Part shown: positions 18,565 through 27,855 of the stretch, in pieces | Numbering within the stretch: position 1 is the first letter of the stretch | Layout of the letters: the number at the start of each line of letters is the position of its first letter | Source of the DNA: an uncultured Sutterella sp. | GTDB taxonomy: Bacteria; Pseudomonadota; Gammaproteobacteria; Burkholderiales; Burkholderiaceae_F | Assembly (NCBI GenBank): GCA_900545335.1 | Contig: UQYP01000003.1 | Location: 62,001-126,000 of the forward strand | Direction: 5' to 3' | Length of the DNA: 64,000 bases | Notes under the pieces: model-generated | Databases searched by the model: none | What the model was told of the DNA's origin: nothing | The model's input: the letters and a program-made list of their open reading frames with translations, nothing else | Program-made: the position numbers and the translations under genes

Positions 18565-19229
18565 TGTTTGTGCCCAAGTTTGATCTCTTTGTTTTTGATT
18601 GGGATGGAACAGTGATGGATACGACAGAGCCGATTGCTGCCGGTATTTGCCATGCTTTTGTTGCCTTGGGTTACAAAGATCCGGGCATGAAAGTTGCTCG
18701 CAGTGTGATCGGTTTGGATTGGAGAAGCGCGATTTTATCGATTGAACCGAATTTCCGTTTTGATCACTATGAAGACTTTGAAGCGGCTTACCGTGAATAC
18801 TATCTCGTCAAAGAAAAAGAGATTGGTATCTTCCCTGGACTTGAAAATTTATTGAGAAAGATGAAGGCAGCGGGGCTTCGTTTAGCTGTTGCAACCGGCA
18901 AAAGCCGTAAGGGACTTGATCGGGTCTTTGCTCAAACAGGTGTGGGTGATATTTTTGAAGCGACAGTGACCGCCGATGAAAGTGCAGGTAAACCTGATCC
19001 TTTAATGCTTCAGATGCTTTCTGAACAAACTGGGGTTGATATTCATCAGATGGTGATGATTGGTGATACCGAACATGATTTGTGGTTGGCTAAAAACGCC
19101 GGATGTGCCTCGGTTGCTGTGAGTTACGGTGCCTTTCCTAAAAGTGAACTCATGAAGTGGAAGGTGCCTATAGTGGATGACATACCACAGTTAGCGACAG
19201 CACTGGGTGTGGATGAACTCTTGAAATAA
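18564..19229 (+). CDS. HAD-superfamily hydrolase, phosphoglycolate-phosphatase-like
   Basis: 221 aa from the ATG overlapping the rluC stop by one base, with AAGGAAAGG upstream. HAD motif I is DWDGT (12-16), motif II VATGKS, motif III Lys in SAGKPDP and motif IV GDTEHD. A helical cap between motifs I and II makes it subfamily IA, like Gph. It probably dephosphorylates a small phosphorylated metabolite; an HAD gene beside rluC is common in betaproteobacteria. Substrate is not determinable. Confidence 0.85.
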   Translation: MFVPKFDLFVFDWDGTVMDTTEPIAAGICHAFVALGYKDPGMKVARSVIGLDWRSAILSIEPNFRFDHYEDFEAAYREYYLVKEKEIGIFPGLENLLRKMKAAGLRLAVATGKSRKGLDRVFAQTGVGDIFEATVTADESAGKPDPLMLQMLSEQTGVDIHQMVMIGDTEHDLWLAKNAGCASVAVSYGAFPKSELMKWKVPIVDDIPQLATALGVDELLK

Positions 19230-19268
19230 TAAGTCTGAAGCTCCGAAATGGAGCTTCTGACTTATTAT
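19226..19268. terminator. Long bidirectional terminator
   Basis: ATAATAAGTC-T-GAAGCTCC / GGAGCTTC-T-GACTTATTAT with a GAAAT loop. It contains the stop codons of both convergent genes (HAD at 19229, methylase at 19265). Confidence 0.88.
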
Positions 19269-20050
19269 GCCTGCCTCCAAAAACTTCCTTGTTTTTTATG
19301 GAAGTGATTTTTTATCGGCTTAGTCGAATTCTCCTTTTGCTTGTTCTTGGTTGCGAGAATTGCAAAAATAGTTGGCAACTTAGGTAGCTCAATCGGGTCT
19401 ATGAGCCAATCTTGAGCCTTTCGTGTTTTGATGAATTCATGCTCTCCCGTGATGTCACAGGCAACTGTAATTCTCGTTAAAGGTTGAAGTGTTTGTGCGA
19501 GAAACGCTAAAAAAGCTTGATTGCGATAGGGCGTTTCAATAAATAGCTGTGTTTCTCCGTGAACGCTTTGCTTTTCGGCTGCTTTTAAGGCCAGCGTTCG
19601 TGCGGGTTCCTTAATGGGCAAATAGCCCAAAAAGCGGAAGTGCTGACCGTCCAATCCGCTTGCCATTAAGGCTAAGAGTATCGAACTAGGGCCCACAAGT
19701 GGTTTGACCGTTAGACCTTTTTCCTGGGCTTGAGCGACAATGCTCGCACCGGGATCGGCAATGCCGGGGCAGCCTGATTCACTTACTATTGCGATATCAT
19801 GGCCTTCAAAAAGAGGTTTGAGCCAGTCGTTAATCTTTTTTTCGTCCGGCTCGTGCCCAATTTCTTCAATGTTGAGTTCAATAATGGGCTTGGGGTGATG
19901 AGCGGCTTTTAAATAAGCCCGGGCGCTCTTAGCATTTTCGGCTAAAAAGTACTGAGTGGAGCGCAAAACCGCTAGAGTCGATGCTGGTAGCGTTTCTTCA
20001 ACCGGACGATCTGCAATTCTATTGGGCAAAAGGTATAAGGTTGCTGCCAT
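19265..20050 (-). CDS. RsmI-like SAM-dependent methyltransferase (tetrapyrrole methylase fold)
   Basis: 261 aa from ATG 20050, which follows the maf stop by one base and uses GAGG inside the maf end. The fold signatures are SESGCPGIADPG and LVGPSSILLALMASG. It is a shorter, divergent relative of RsmI, the 16S rRNA C1402 2'-O-methyltransferase; a gene of this type regularly accompanies maf in Burkholderiales. RNA methylation is likely but the target is not known. A basic tail (KNKQKENSTKPIKNHFHKK) follows the catalytic domain. Confidence 0.8.
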   Translation of the reverse strand: MAATLYLLPNRIADRPVEETLPASTLAVLRSTQYFLAENAKSARAYLKAAHHPKPIIELNIEEIGHEPDEKKINDWLKPLFEGHDIAIVSESGCPGIADPGASIVAQAQEKGLTVKPLVGPSSILLALMASGLDGQHFRFLGYLPIKEPARTLALKAAEKQSVHGETQLFIETPYRNQAFLAFLAQTLQPLTRITVACDITGEHEFIKTRKAQDWLIDPIELPKLPTIFAILATKNKQKENSTKPIKNHFHKKQGSFWRQA

Positions 20051-20051
20051 C

Positions 20052-20651
20052 TTATGCCTCGCTAATTCCGTCAATTACTTCTAGCCCCGCCTTTGCCAGA
20101 AGATTGACAGTCTCAATCAGGGGGAGCCCAATGAGTGCCGTAGGATCAGTTGAGCGAACTTCTTTCATTAAAGCAATGCCCAATTTCTCAATCTTGGCTG
20201 AACCCGCACAATTAAATGGCTGTTCGCGGTCGAGGTAATGCTCGATTGTAGATCGAGAAAGTTTTTTCATAGTCACAACGGTTGGGACCATGGTTTCAAA
20301 AATTTTACCGTCTGCGCCCACAACACAAAGTGCAGTCAGAAAATAAACCGTTTGTCCCTGCATGGCAGACAGTTGCTCTACAGCGCGCTCGTGCGTGTGG
20401 GGTTTGCCTAAAATGCGATCTCCTAACACTGCTACCTGATCGCTGCCAATCACAATAGCGTCTGGGGCGAGCTCTTTAACTTTGAGTGCTTTCTCTCTGG
20501 CCAGACGAACACAAAGCGCTTCAGCAGTTTCACCATCTTTTCGAGTTTCGTCAATATCGGCTGAAATGCACTCAAAGGGAATGCCCAGGCGTTCTAATAA
20601 TTCTTTTCTGTAAGGGGAACTTGACCCCAAAACCAATTTCTTCTGTAACAT
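20052..20651 (-). CDS. maf: Maf-family nucleotide pyrophosphatase (YceF-like)
   Basis: 199 aa. The Maf signature GSSSPYRKELL (9-19) and IGSDQVAVLGD with the catalytic Asp are present. Maf proteins hydrolyse modified or canonical NTPs, and the YceF branch prefers m7GTP. The location between rluC and yceD matches the E. coli yceF position. Divergent from yceD with 30 nt between starts. Confidence 0.87.
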   Translation of the reverse strand: MLQKKLVLGSSSPYRKELLERLGIPFECISADIDETRKDGETAEALCVRLAREKALKVKELAPDAIVIGSDQVAVLGDRILGKPHTHERAVEQLSAMQGQTVYFLTALCVVGADGKIFETMVPTVVTMKKLSRSTIEHYLDREQPFNCAGSAKIEKLGIALMKEVRSTDPTALIGLPLIETVNLLAKAGLEVIDGISEA

Positions 20652-20681
20652 ACGGCTCGTGACCTATCAGTGGAGTAAGTG

Positions 20682-21215
20682 ATGTCGAAAGCTCAAAATT
20701 TCTCAACCGTCGACATTTTTTCAATCGCTTCTAACCGCCAGAAGATTAACACAAAGGTGGCGGTTTCGGAGATGCCGGAGTTAGAGAGCCTAATTATTAA
20801 TAGCGAAGAGTCTCAACCCTTTGAAGTAGAAATTGAAGGGATAGAAGGTGTACGGGGACTGCCGGCAGCTCTTTTAACAGTAAAAGGGAAATTACAGATG
20901 CGCTGCATTCGCTGCACGCAGCCCGTAGATGTGGAAATTGATCGGGAAGTGCCCTTTTTGTTTGTGAAAAGCGAAGCCGAAGCCAACCGCATCCCTGTTG
21001 AAGAAGACGATGAGTGGGAAGTGGTTGTGGGTTCAGAACACTTAAATGTTGCCGAATGGGTGCAGGAAGAAGTGATCTTGTCGCTGCCGTCTTTTCCGAG
21101 GCATGATGACTGTGAAGCGCCTCAAAGTTCAGTCTTAAATGATGATTTTGAGGAAGAAGAACTTGAAAAGCCGAAACCTTTTGCTAACTTACGAGACTTA
21201 TTGAAAAAAAACTGA
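20682..21215 (+). CDS. yceD: YceD/DUF177 family protein, 23S rRNA accumulation protein
   Basis: 177 aa from ATG 20682 with GGAG 6 nt upstream (a GTG at 20679 is possible). The DUF177 core has MRCIRCTQPV (Cys75, Cys78) and a later acidic stretch, with PSFPRHDDCE near the end. YceD is needed for normal 23S rRNA levels and is almost always upstream of rpmF, as here. Confidence 0.88.
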   Translation: MSKAQNFSTVDIFSIASNRQKINTKVAVSEMPELESLIINSEESQPFEVEIEGIEGVRGLPAALLTVKGKLQMRCIRCTQPVDVEIDREVPFLFVKSEAEANRIPVEEDDEWEVVVGSEHLNVAEWVQEEVILSLPSFPRHDDCEAPQSSVLNDDFEEEELEKPKPFANLRDLLKKN

Positions 21216-21255
21216 TATAATCGCAAAACTTTTTTCCAAGCTTTAGGTAATGGCA

Positions 21256-21285
21256 TTGGCAAGATGCGCATATCTAGGGTATAAT
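21256..21285 (+). promoter_or_regulatory. Sigma-70 promoter of rpmF
   Basis: TTGGCA (21256-21261), 18-nt spacer, TATAAT (21280-21285), 29 nt before the rpmF start. The -10 is a perfect match. Confidence 0.75.
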
Positions 21286-21314
21286 CGCGTGTTTTCAAAA
21301 AGTGGGGTATTGCT

Positions 21315-21494
21315 ATGGCAGTCCAACAAAATAAAAAATCGACCAACAAGCGCGGCAATCACCGTGCTCATGATTTCTTGACGAACCCGGCTACGGCTGT
21401 TGAACCGAAGACCGGTGAAGTTCACCTCCGTCACCACATCAGCCCGAACGGCTTCTATCGTGGTAAGAAGGTGATCGACGTTAAGGGTGAATAA
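21315..21494 (+). CDS. rpmF: 50S ribosomal protein L32
   Basis: 59 aa: MAVQQNKKSTNKRGNHR, then HDFLTNPATAVEPKTGE and HHISPNGFYRGKKV, the full L32 pattern. It lacks the CxxC pairs of zinc-binding L32 forms, as usual in betaproteobacteria. It follows yceD, with its own promoter. Confidence 0.97.
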   Translation: MAVQQNKKSTNKRGNHRAHDFLTNPATAVEPKTGEVHLRHHISPNGFYRGKKVIDVKGE

Positions 21495-21910
21495 TTCACT
21501 TGATCGGAAAATAGCTTTCGGGCGTTTTTCTCGACTTTAGCCTTCGCCGGCAACGCCGAAAACCCCACAGCCAATGTGCAAAACGTTGCGGTGGGAGACA
21601 AAACGAGTAATTCACCGAAGAACATTTTCTGACAGTCGATTTAAAAAGAGGGGAATCCGAAACGGGTTCCCTTTTTTGTACCTGCTGTTTCCTTTTTCTT
21701 CAAGTTTCTTGCAATTTCCTGCTATTTACACTTTAGTCCATCAGTTTGTGATTCAATGCAATTTTTGTATTGAAATTGTCTCATATTCGTCACTTAGTAG
21801 GTCGTTTCAAGCAATTTTTGATTTCAGTTTGACGGATATCAATAGGTTAAAAATAGGGGGTGGGTATTCTGCGATCTGCGTATCTATGTTTTTTGTTACG
21901 GAGGAAAGGT
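21495..21910 (+). other. Intergenic region with folded RNA and conserved autotransporter leader
   Basis: Where plsX would be expected there is no gene and no plsX remnant that I can see in three forward frames. The first half contains CCCAC-GC-AA / TT-GC-GTGGG (21564-21595) and a second partial stem, and ends in a terminator at 21651. The last ~80 bp (21830-21910), with a run of five G and GTATCTATGTTTTTT, matches the leader of the second autotransporter at 29980-30067. Confidence 0.6.
21651..21677 (+). terminator. Terminator downstream of rpmF
   Basis: GGGAATCC, loop GAAAC, GGGTTCCC, then six T. It lies 157 nt after rpmF, leaving a long structured 3' UTR or a separate small RNA. Confidence 0.85.
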
Positions 21911-24457
21911 ATGCAACCTAATTTTTTTAAAACAGCAGTAGCTATTGCTATTGCTTCATTGTCAACAGCAGCTTTCTCTTCAACCCCTTTTGTCTCATGG
22001 AGCGGTAGTCAGCTTCCCACCGTTGACGATCTGTATACGATTTCAGCAGAGGATGCAGATAAGCATGCAGGAACAGATTCGTCTTGGTTTCCAGTTTTGT
22101 CTATTGTAGATAGCGCATCCGGAACAATGAATGATCTGGATTTATCGGTTAAAACAACTGGTTTGTCGTCTAAACAATTTTTAACTGTTGATGTTCAAAA
22201 CGGCAATGTATCTTTTAGTGGTAAGAAATTTAATGTAAGAGTTGAAACTGACTTTAAAGGGACAGGTAATAATCAAGCTACAGCGGTTATTGTTCGTAAT
22301 GGTTCTAAATTAAATCTTTCATCAGATGAGAATATTATTAATGTTATTTCCTCTAATGAAGATGGAAAATCAGTTTATGGTATAGCTGTTCAAAGTGAAA
22401 AATCAGAATTAGTCGTTTCTAGCAAACTCACAAGTATTAATTTGAAAACTAGCACAAATAGAGATGCCTCAAGTCCTATAAATGGAGTCAGTACGTACAG
22501 TGAAGCCCCTGGCATTAATGCATCATCTGGAGGCAAAGTTCACTTTACAGAAGGAACGAAGTTAAATATCTCAGTTGAATCTACCGGCGATGCTGAATTC
22601 GGTCAATGGACTGCCGACAATATCGGTGATAATGATTCAGGATTCATCGGTAATTACTGGGGAGGTTCACCTGCCTACGGTATTAAATTAGAGGGTGGTC
22701 AAGGCATTTTTGACGGTGATGTTGATATTGATGTGAAAGCAAATGGCGGTCGCGCTGTTGGCGTTGCGGTTACTAACTATTTTGCAACGACAGAGTGGGA
22801 TCAAGTTTGGGGAAATGCTGCAGGCAGTTTCAATAATTTAAAGGTTTCTGCAGAAAGTAAAACCGGTGAAGCTATTGGTGTTGACGTTTCCTATGGTGAA
22901 GGTGCTGAAAATACAGTCATTCTTACCGTTGAAGGAGACACTGAAGTAGCCGCTAGCACGGAAAGCGGCGATGCATATGGTTTACGCATAAACGGTAATA
23001 CTACTGCCCTGTTCAATGGTAACGTAAAAGCACAAGCTACAGCCGGAAAAGATGGACAAGCTTATGCCGTCTATGTTGATCAGGCTACGTTGAATATTGC
23101 CGGTGCTACTAATGCATTGAATGGCAATGTGTCTGTTAAAAACGGTGCAGTTCTGACTTTTGGTCAAAACAGCAAGCTAAGAGCTGGGCAGGCTGAAAGC
23201 TATACATACATTGACGGCAACTTGGATGCTTCTGAAAACGGATCTTTGGCTTTGCGTCAAGCTACAGTCGAGCTTGCTGGAGCACATAAACTCTCTGCTC
23301 AAAAAATGACTTCCAATCAAAGTCAGATTGTCTTAAATGAAGTTGTTGAAGATAGCCCGGCTATTGAAGTTGCCGAATTAACCGGAGATTCCTTGTCTGT
23401 TGTTGGATCTGCAAAATTTGGCGATCAATACAGTAGCGTTGAAGAAGCTTCAAAAGCTTTAAGTAAGACGCTCTCCATTAAAAACAGTGACACAACTGAT
23501 ACTGAGGTGCAGTTACGTGGCGAAGAATCTTCAGTGTTGGGCGAATGGGCTATTGATGCAAACGGTAAGCTCGTTGCTAAGGAAAACACCAAGCTCTTAT
23601 CCATGAAGGGTGTTAACGCTGCAGCATTGGTTGCATGGCGTGACGAAGTGGCCTACACCAATCAACGTATGGAATTTTTGCGTGACAACAGCCACGCTTA
23701 CGGTGCCTGGGCTCAAGTCTATGGTGGCGAAAGCGATTATGACGACGCTAGCGTTGATTTGACAACCACTACAGTTCAAGTCGGTGCTGATGCTACGATC
23801 GGTGACTGGGTTGCCGGTGCTGCCTTCTCCTACATGAATGGCGACGCTGACATGAGTAACGGCCAGGCCGATACGGACGCTTATACATTGTCCCTGTACG
23901 CAAGCCGCATGTTTGATTCCGGCCTTTTTGTAAACGGCTTAGCTCGCTACGGTCGTTTGTCTACCGATGCCACAGCCGGCAACATGGACGGTTCTTACGA
24001 CAACAACGCCTTTAGCTTAGGCGGCAATGTCGGCTATCGCTTCACGTTTGCTCAACAAGCTTTTGTTGAACCGATGTTCGGTTTGCAATATGCCTATGTG
24101 ACGGGTGACGATTACAAGGCCAGCAACGGTGTGAAGGTTGAGCAAGACAACTTTGATGCTTTGATTGCAAGCTTGGGAGTTCGCACGGGCTTTGACTTTG
24201 CTAAGGATGCAGGCAAGCTCTACGCTCGTGCTTCTGTAAACCATGACTTCTTGGGTGAAGTGGACGGTACAGCCGGAAATGGTAAAGCAGTTGAGGATAT
24301 GTACGTTGACTTAGGCGGTACGTGGTTCACGTATGGTGTCGGTACGCAATTTAACATCACGGACAATTTGTCTGTTTGGGGGAATGTGGACCGCACGACA
24401 GGTGACGAAGTTTCAACTCGCTACATGATGAACGCCGGTTTGCGTTATGTCTTTTAA
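21911..24457 (+). CDS. Autotransporter (type Va), passenger variant 1
   Basis: 848 aa from ATG 21911 (GGAGGAAAGG upstream). Signal peptide of about 24 residues (MQPNFFKTAVAIAIAS, cleavage after AAFS). The passenger (about 25-557) is rich in N, G, S, T and V, with beta-helix-like repeats such as AYGLRINGNTTALFNGN. The linker and 12-strand beta-barrel run from 558 (ENTKLLSMKGVNAAALVAWRD) to the C-terminal aromatic Phe (GLRYVF), as needed for Bam insertion. The product is exported through the outer membrane and displayed on the surface; passenger function is unknown. The barrel is nearly identical to that of the gene at 30068. It occupies the plsX position between rpmF and fabH. Confidence 0.9.
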   Translation: MQPNFFKTAVAIAIASLSTAAFSSTPFVSWSGSQLPTVDDLYTISAEDADKHAGTDSSWFPVLSIVDSASGTMNDLDLSVKTTGLSSKQFLTVDVQNGNVSFSGKKFNVRVETDFKGTGNNQATAVIVRNGSKLNLSSDENIINVISSNEDGKSVYGIAVQSEKSELVVSSKLTSINLKTSTNRDASSPINGVSTYSEAPGINASSGGKVHFTEGTKLNISVESTGDAEFGQWTADNIGDNDSGFIGNYWGGSPAYGIKLEGGQGIFDGDVDIDVKANGGRAVGVAVTNYFATTEWDQVWGNAAGSFNNLKVSAESKTGEAIGVDVSYGEGAENTVILTVEGDTEVAASTESGDAYGLRINGNTTALFNGNVKAQATAGKDGQAYAVYVDQATLNIAGATNALNGNVSVKNGAVLTFGQNSKLRAGQAESYTYIDGNLDASENGSLALRQATVELAGAHKLSAQKMTSNQSQIVLNEVVEDSPAIEVAELTGDSLSVVGSAKFGDQYSSVEEASKALSKTLSIKNSDTTDTEVQLRGEESSVLGEWAIDANGKLVAKENTKLLSMKGVNAAALVAWRDEVAYTNQRMEFLRDNSHAYGAWAQVYGGESDYDDASVDLTTTTVQVGADATIGDWVAGAAFSYMNGDADMSNGQADTDAYTLSLYASRMFDSGLFVNGLARYGRLSTDATAGNMDGSYDNNAFSLGGNVGYRFTFAQQAFVEPMFGLQYAYVTGDDYKASNGVKVEQDNFDALIASLGVRTGFDFAKDAGKLYARASVNHDFLGEVDGTAGNGKAVEDMYVDLGGTWFTYGVGTQFNITDNLSVWGNVDRTTGDEVSTRYMMNAGLRYVF

Positions 24458-24481
24458 CTGATTCTTATCAGTTGAAATAAA

Positions 24482-24515
24482 AAGGTCCCTGAGATTTGAT
24501 GGTTTCAGGGACCTT
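24482..24515. terminator. Terminator after autotransporter 1
   Basis: AAGGTCCCTGA and TCAGGGACCTT form an 11-bp perfect stem followed by AATGTTTTT. It serves the autotransporter and probably the convergent small gene. Confidence 0.85.
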
Positions 24516-24522
24516 AATGTTT

Positions 24523-24843
24523 TTAGCGCATCAATTCGTTTTTGATGTTTGTAGCTTTTTCACTATATTCGTCCGTTTTTTCGCTTAAAAAATCTTTTGC
24601 GACTTCGTAGTGATCCATTAAAGTGTTGCCCGTTTCTTTTAATTGAGCTTCAAGGTCTTTGTAGCCCGCAGAGATGCATTGGCTTGCAATATTCTGAGCC
24701 TTCTCTAATCCTTCCTTCTGAGCGACTTCGTTAATGTAGCTGACTGAACAAGTGCTGTCAGTGATATCCAGATCATCAACAGCCCAAGAAGGGGAGCTAA
24801 GAGCAAAAGCAAAGGAAGCAATAAGCAGTGTGCGAAAGACCAT
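24523..24843 (-). CDS. Small secreted protein with two cysteines
   Basis: 106 aa, Sec signal peptide (MVFRTLLIASFAFALSS, cleavage near SWA-VDD). The mature ~84 residues are largely helical and charged, with Cys near residues 32 and 56 that could form a periplasmic disulfide. GAGGA precedes the ATG. Unrecognised. It lies between autotransporter 1 and fabH on the opposite strand, so it may be part of the same inserted segment. Confidence 0.65.
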   Translation of the reverse strand: MVFRTLLIASFAFALSSPSWAVDDLDITDSTCSVSYINEVAQKEGLEKAQNIASQCISAGYKDLEAQLKETGNTLMDHYEVAKDFLSEKTDEYSEKATNIKNELMR

Positions 24844-25004
24844 ATGTTTAAATCCTCAACGTTCATTTTTAAGTCGTTTCAGATTACCATGATTTGTTTT
24901 AGCTTTAATTCAAATTTTTGTTACAAACTCTGAAAAATTGCGTCAAAAAACAAATTGGTATCGCTTTACAATTAGGGAAGTTTTTTTGAGAAAGGCTTTT
25001 GTTT

Positions 25005-26003
25005 ATGCCTCAAATTTATTCAAGGATTATCGGGACGGGTTCAGCATTACCTGAACGTTCAACGACGAATCAGGCCTTGGCCGATGAGCTTGCACTTCGC
25101 AATATTGAGACAAGCGATGAATGGATTCGCACCCGAACGGGGATTGAGAAACGCTATTTAGCCGAACGCGGTTTAACTACCACGCAATTAGCTGAACGCG
25201 CTGCTAAATCAGCCTTGTGGGATGCGGGCGTCGATCCTTCAGAAATTGACCTCATCATTGTGGCCACTACAACGCCAGACATGATTTTCCCGAGCACTGC
25301 CTGTCAGCTGCAAAAGCTTCTGGGTTGTGCAAAAGGCGCAGCTTTCGATCTTCAGGCTGTTTGTGCGGGCTTTATCTATGCGCTTACCAATGCCGATGCT
25401 CTAATTAAGACCCGACTTTATAAAAAAGCTATTGTGGTGGGCGTGGATATTATGAGCCGAATCGTCGATTGGGACGATCGCTCAACCTGTGTGCTCTTTG
25501 GTGACGGTGCGGGCGCTGTGGTTTTGGAAGCATCAGATGAACCCGGACTTTTAGCCGCCAGACTGAGTGCCGACGGAACGCTTGATGAAAAAGTATTGGG
25601 CTGCAACGCGTTTGTTAACGGCGGAGAAATTCACGGCGATCCTTTCGTAAGAATGGACGGACAGCATGTTTTCCGAATGGCTGTAAGCTCCATGAGTGAA
25701 AGCGCTCGGGCTGTGTTGGAAGATGCGGAACTTACCGTTGAAAATATCGATTGCTATGTTCCCCATCAGGCCAATCTTCGCATTATGCAGAAGGTTGCTC
25801 AAAAGATCGGAATTCCTGAAAATAAAATGGTCGTGACGGTCAATCGTCATGGAAACACTTCTGCGGCATCAGTGCCTCTGGCGCTTGATAATGCCGCTCG
25901 TCACAATGAAATTCATCAGGGTGATGTTGTATTAATGCAGGCTGTCGGTGCAGGCATGGCTTGGGGCAGCGTTTTAGTCAAATGGACTAAGGAGAGCAAT
26001 TAA
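25005..26003 (+). CDS. fabH: 3-oxoacyl-ACP synthase III (KAS III)
   Basis: 332 aa from ATG 25005 (MPQIYSRIIG); a TTG at 24999 is less likely. The catalytic triad is Cys120 (LQAVCAGF), His254 (PHQANLRIM) and Asn284 (RHGNTSAA). It condenses acetyl-CoA with malonyl-ACP to start fatty acid synthesis. It abuts fabD (stop at 26003, next ATG 26004). Confidence 0.96.
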   Translation: MPQIYSRIIGTGSALPERSTTNQALADELALRNIETSDEWIRTRTGIEKRYLAERGLTTTQLAERAAKSALWDAGVDPSEIDLIIVATTTPDMIFPSTACQLQKLLGCAKGAAFDLQAVCAGFIYALTNADALIKTRLYKKAIVVGVDIMSRIVDWDDRSTCVLFGDGAGAVVLEASDEPGLLAARLSADGTLDEKVLGCNAFVNGGEIHGDPFVRMDGQHVFRMAVSSMSESARAVLEDAELTVENIDCYVPHQANLRIMQKVAQKIGIPENKMVVTVNRHGNTSAASVPLALDNAARHNEIHQGDVVLMQAVGAGMAWGSVLVKWTKESN

Positions 26004-26942
26004 ATGAAGTTAGCTTTTGTATTCCCGGGTCAGGGCAGCCAAACCGTTGGTATGCTTGATAGTTTTGCTGAAAATGAAGTGGTTCAGAAGGCTTTGCAAA
26101 CAGCCAATGAAGCCCTGGGTGAAGACTTGGCTGAGATGATTCACACGGGGCCTGCTGAAAGCCTCAATATGACGGTCAACACGCAGCCGGCAATGCTTAC
26201 GGCCAGTGTCGCTTTGTATCAGGCATGGCTTGCTTTGGGCGGCAAAAAGCCTGAAGTGATGGCCGGTCATAGCCTTGGCGAATATTCGGCACTTACGGCT
26301 GCCGGCGTATTTGAATTAGCTGATGCGGTGAAGTTAGTGCGCTTCCGTGCAAAAGTGATGCAGGAAGCTGTCCCTGTCGGTAAAGGCGGTATGGCTGCCA
26401 TCATCGGGTTGTCCGACGAAGCAGTGGCCAAGGTTTGCAGTGATGCGGCGGCTCATGGAGTGGTTGAGCCCGTGAACTTTAATTCTCCGGGCCAAGTCGT
26501 GATTGCCGGTGAAAAAGCAGCTGTTGAAAAGGCCTGTGAATTAGCCAAAGCAGAAGGTGCCAAGCGCGCATTAGTGCTGCCCGTGTCTGCACCTTTCCAT
26601 TCTTCACTGATGAAGCCAGCCAGCGTTGCATTGCAAGCAAAACTCAATGAAACTGCAATGAACGTTCCTCAAATTGATGTTGTTGCCAACGTTGATGTTA
26701 AGGTTCACAAAGATAAAGAAGCGATTGTCGACGCATTGGCAGCTCAAGCCGCCGGGGCCGTTCAATGGGTAAAGACCATTCAGGCCTTTAAAGAAATGGG
26801 CGTGACGCACATTGTTGAGTGCGGCCCGGGTCGAGTATTGGCCGGTCTTATTAAGCGAATCGATTCTTCCATCGTTGTTAAAAACATCAATTCTCAAGAT
26901 TCGCTTGTTGCGGTCCTTGAAGAAATTAACCAAGCTCAATAA
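26004..26942 (+). CDS. fabD: Malonyl-CoA:ACP transacylase
   Basis: 312 aa. GQGSQ (9-13) and the nucleophile elbow GHSLGEYSAL (Ser90) identify the family; the conserved His is in PVSAPFHSSLM. It loads malonyl groups onto ACP. Immediately follows fabH in the operon. Confidence 0.96.
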   Translation: MKLAFVFPGQGSQTVGMLDSFAENEVVQKALQTANEALGEDLAEMIHTGPAESLNMTVNTQPAMLTASVALYQAWLALGGKKPEVMAGHSLGEYSALTAAGVFELADAVKLVRFRAKVMQEAVPVGKGGMAAIIGLSDEAVAKVCSDAAAHGVVEPVNFNSPGQVVIAGEKAAVEKACELAKAEGAKRALVLPVSAPFHSSLMKPASVALQAKLNETAMNVPQIDVVANVDVKVHKDKEAIVDALAAQAAGAVQWVKTIQAFKEMGVTHIVECGPGRVLAGLIKRIDSSIVVKNINSQDSLVAVLEEINQAQ

Positions 26943-26966
26943 CTTTAAGCTCATAGGATTTAGAAA

Positions 26967-27731
26967 ATGACTAATGTGTTTACAGCTGACGCATTAAAAG
27001 ACCAGGTAGTTTTCATTACCGGTGCCTCACGCGGTATCGGTGCAGGTATTCTTGATGTGTGTCTGGCAGCCGGGGCGACAGTCATCGGTACAGCAACAAG
27101 TGAATCGGGAGCTGCTGGCATTACGCAAAAAATTGCAGAGGCTAACGGTAAAGGCGAAGGCGTTGTGCTCAACGTGACCGATGCCGAGCAAAGTGAAAAG
27201 GTTTTGGCTGACATTGCAGCAAAATACGGTGCCGTAACGGTTCTTGTAAATAATGCCGGCATTACGCGTGACGGCTTGGCCATGCGTATGAAGGATGAGC
27301 AATGGCAGGAAGTGATTGATACGAACTTAACGCCGGCCTTCCGTTTAAGCCGTCTTGTGATGCGAGGCATGATGAAGGCCCGCACCGGCCGCATTATCAA
27401 TATCGTAAGCGTTGTGGGCTCTATGGGTAATGCCGGTCAGGCTAACTATGCCGCCGCTAAAGCCGGTGTTGCTGGCCTTACCCGTGCATTGGCTCGAGAA
27501 TTGGCTTCCCGCAATATTACGGTTAACGCCGTGGCTCCGGGCTTTATTGAAACCGATATGACAAAGGCCTTGCCTGAAGATCATCGTCAGGCACTTATGG
27601 CTCAGATTCCTTTGGCTCGCCTGGGTCATACGGACGACATTGCCAATGCTGTCCTTTTCCTTGCATCGCCTGCCGCTTCTTACATTACCGGTGTGACGCT
27701 GCATGTTAACGGTGGCATGTATATGGTATAG
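26967..27731 (+). CDS. fabG: 3-oxoacyl-ACP reductase
   Basis: 254 aa classical SDR. Nucleotide site TGASRGIG (18-25), NNAG (95-98), catalytic Ser148, Tyr161, Lys165. It reduces 3-ketoacyl-ACP with NADPH in chain elongation. Placement between fabD and acpP settles the identity among SDRs. Followed by a strong terminator. Confidence 0.96.
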   Translation: MTNVFTADALKDQVVFITGASRGIGAGILDVCLAAGATVIGTATSESGAAGITQKIAEANGKGEGVVLNVTDAEQSEKVLADIAAKYGAVTVLVNNAGITRDGLAMRMKDEQWQEVIDTNLTPAFRLSRLVMRGMMKARTGRIINIVSVVGSMGNAGQANYAAAKAGVAGLTRALARELASRNITVNAVAPGFIETDMTKALPEDHRQALMAQIPLARLGHTDDIANAVLFLASPAASYITGVTLHVNGGMYMV

Positions 27732-27739
27732 TCCGAACG

Positions 27740-27768
27740 GATGAGGGTTTTACCCTCATCTTTTCTTT
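27740..27768 (+). terminator. Terminator between fabG and acpP
   Basis: GATGAGGGT, loop TTT, ACCCTCATC, then TTTTCTTTT. It lets acpP be expressed separately and more strongly. Confidence 0.9.
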
Positions 27769-27855
27769 TCGCTCTGATAAAATACTGAGAAGTTAATTTT
27801 TTCGGCGCGCCCAGTGGCTGCGTCGTTTCGAATTCTCATCAAGGAGACTTATCAA

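Noticed and set aside
21574..21921. 115-codon frame upstream of autotransporter 1 as a plsX remnant or gene
   Set aside because: No plsX motif in any forward frame, no ribosome binding site, and the frame ends by overlapping the autotransporter start.
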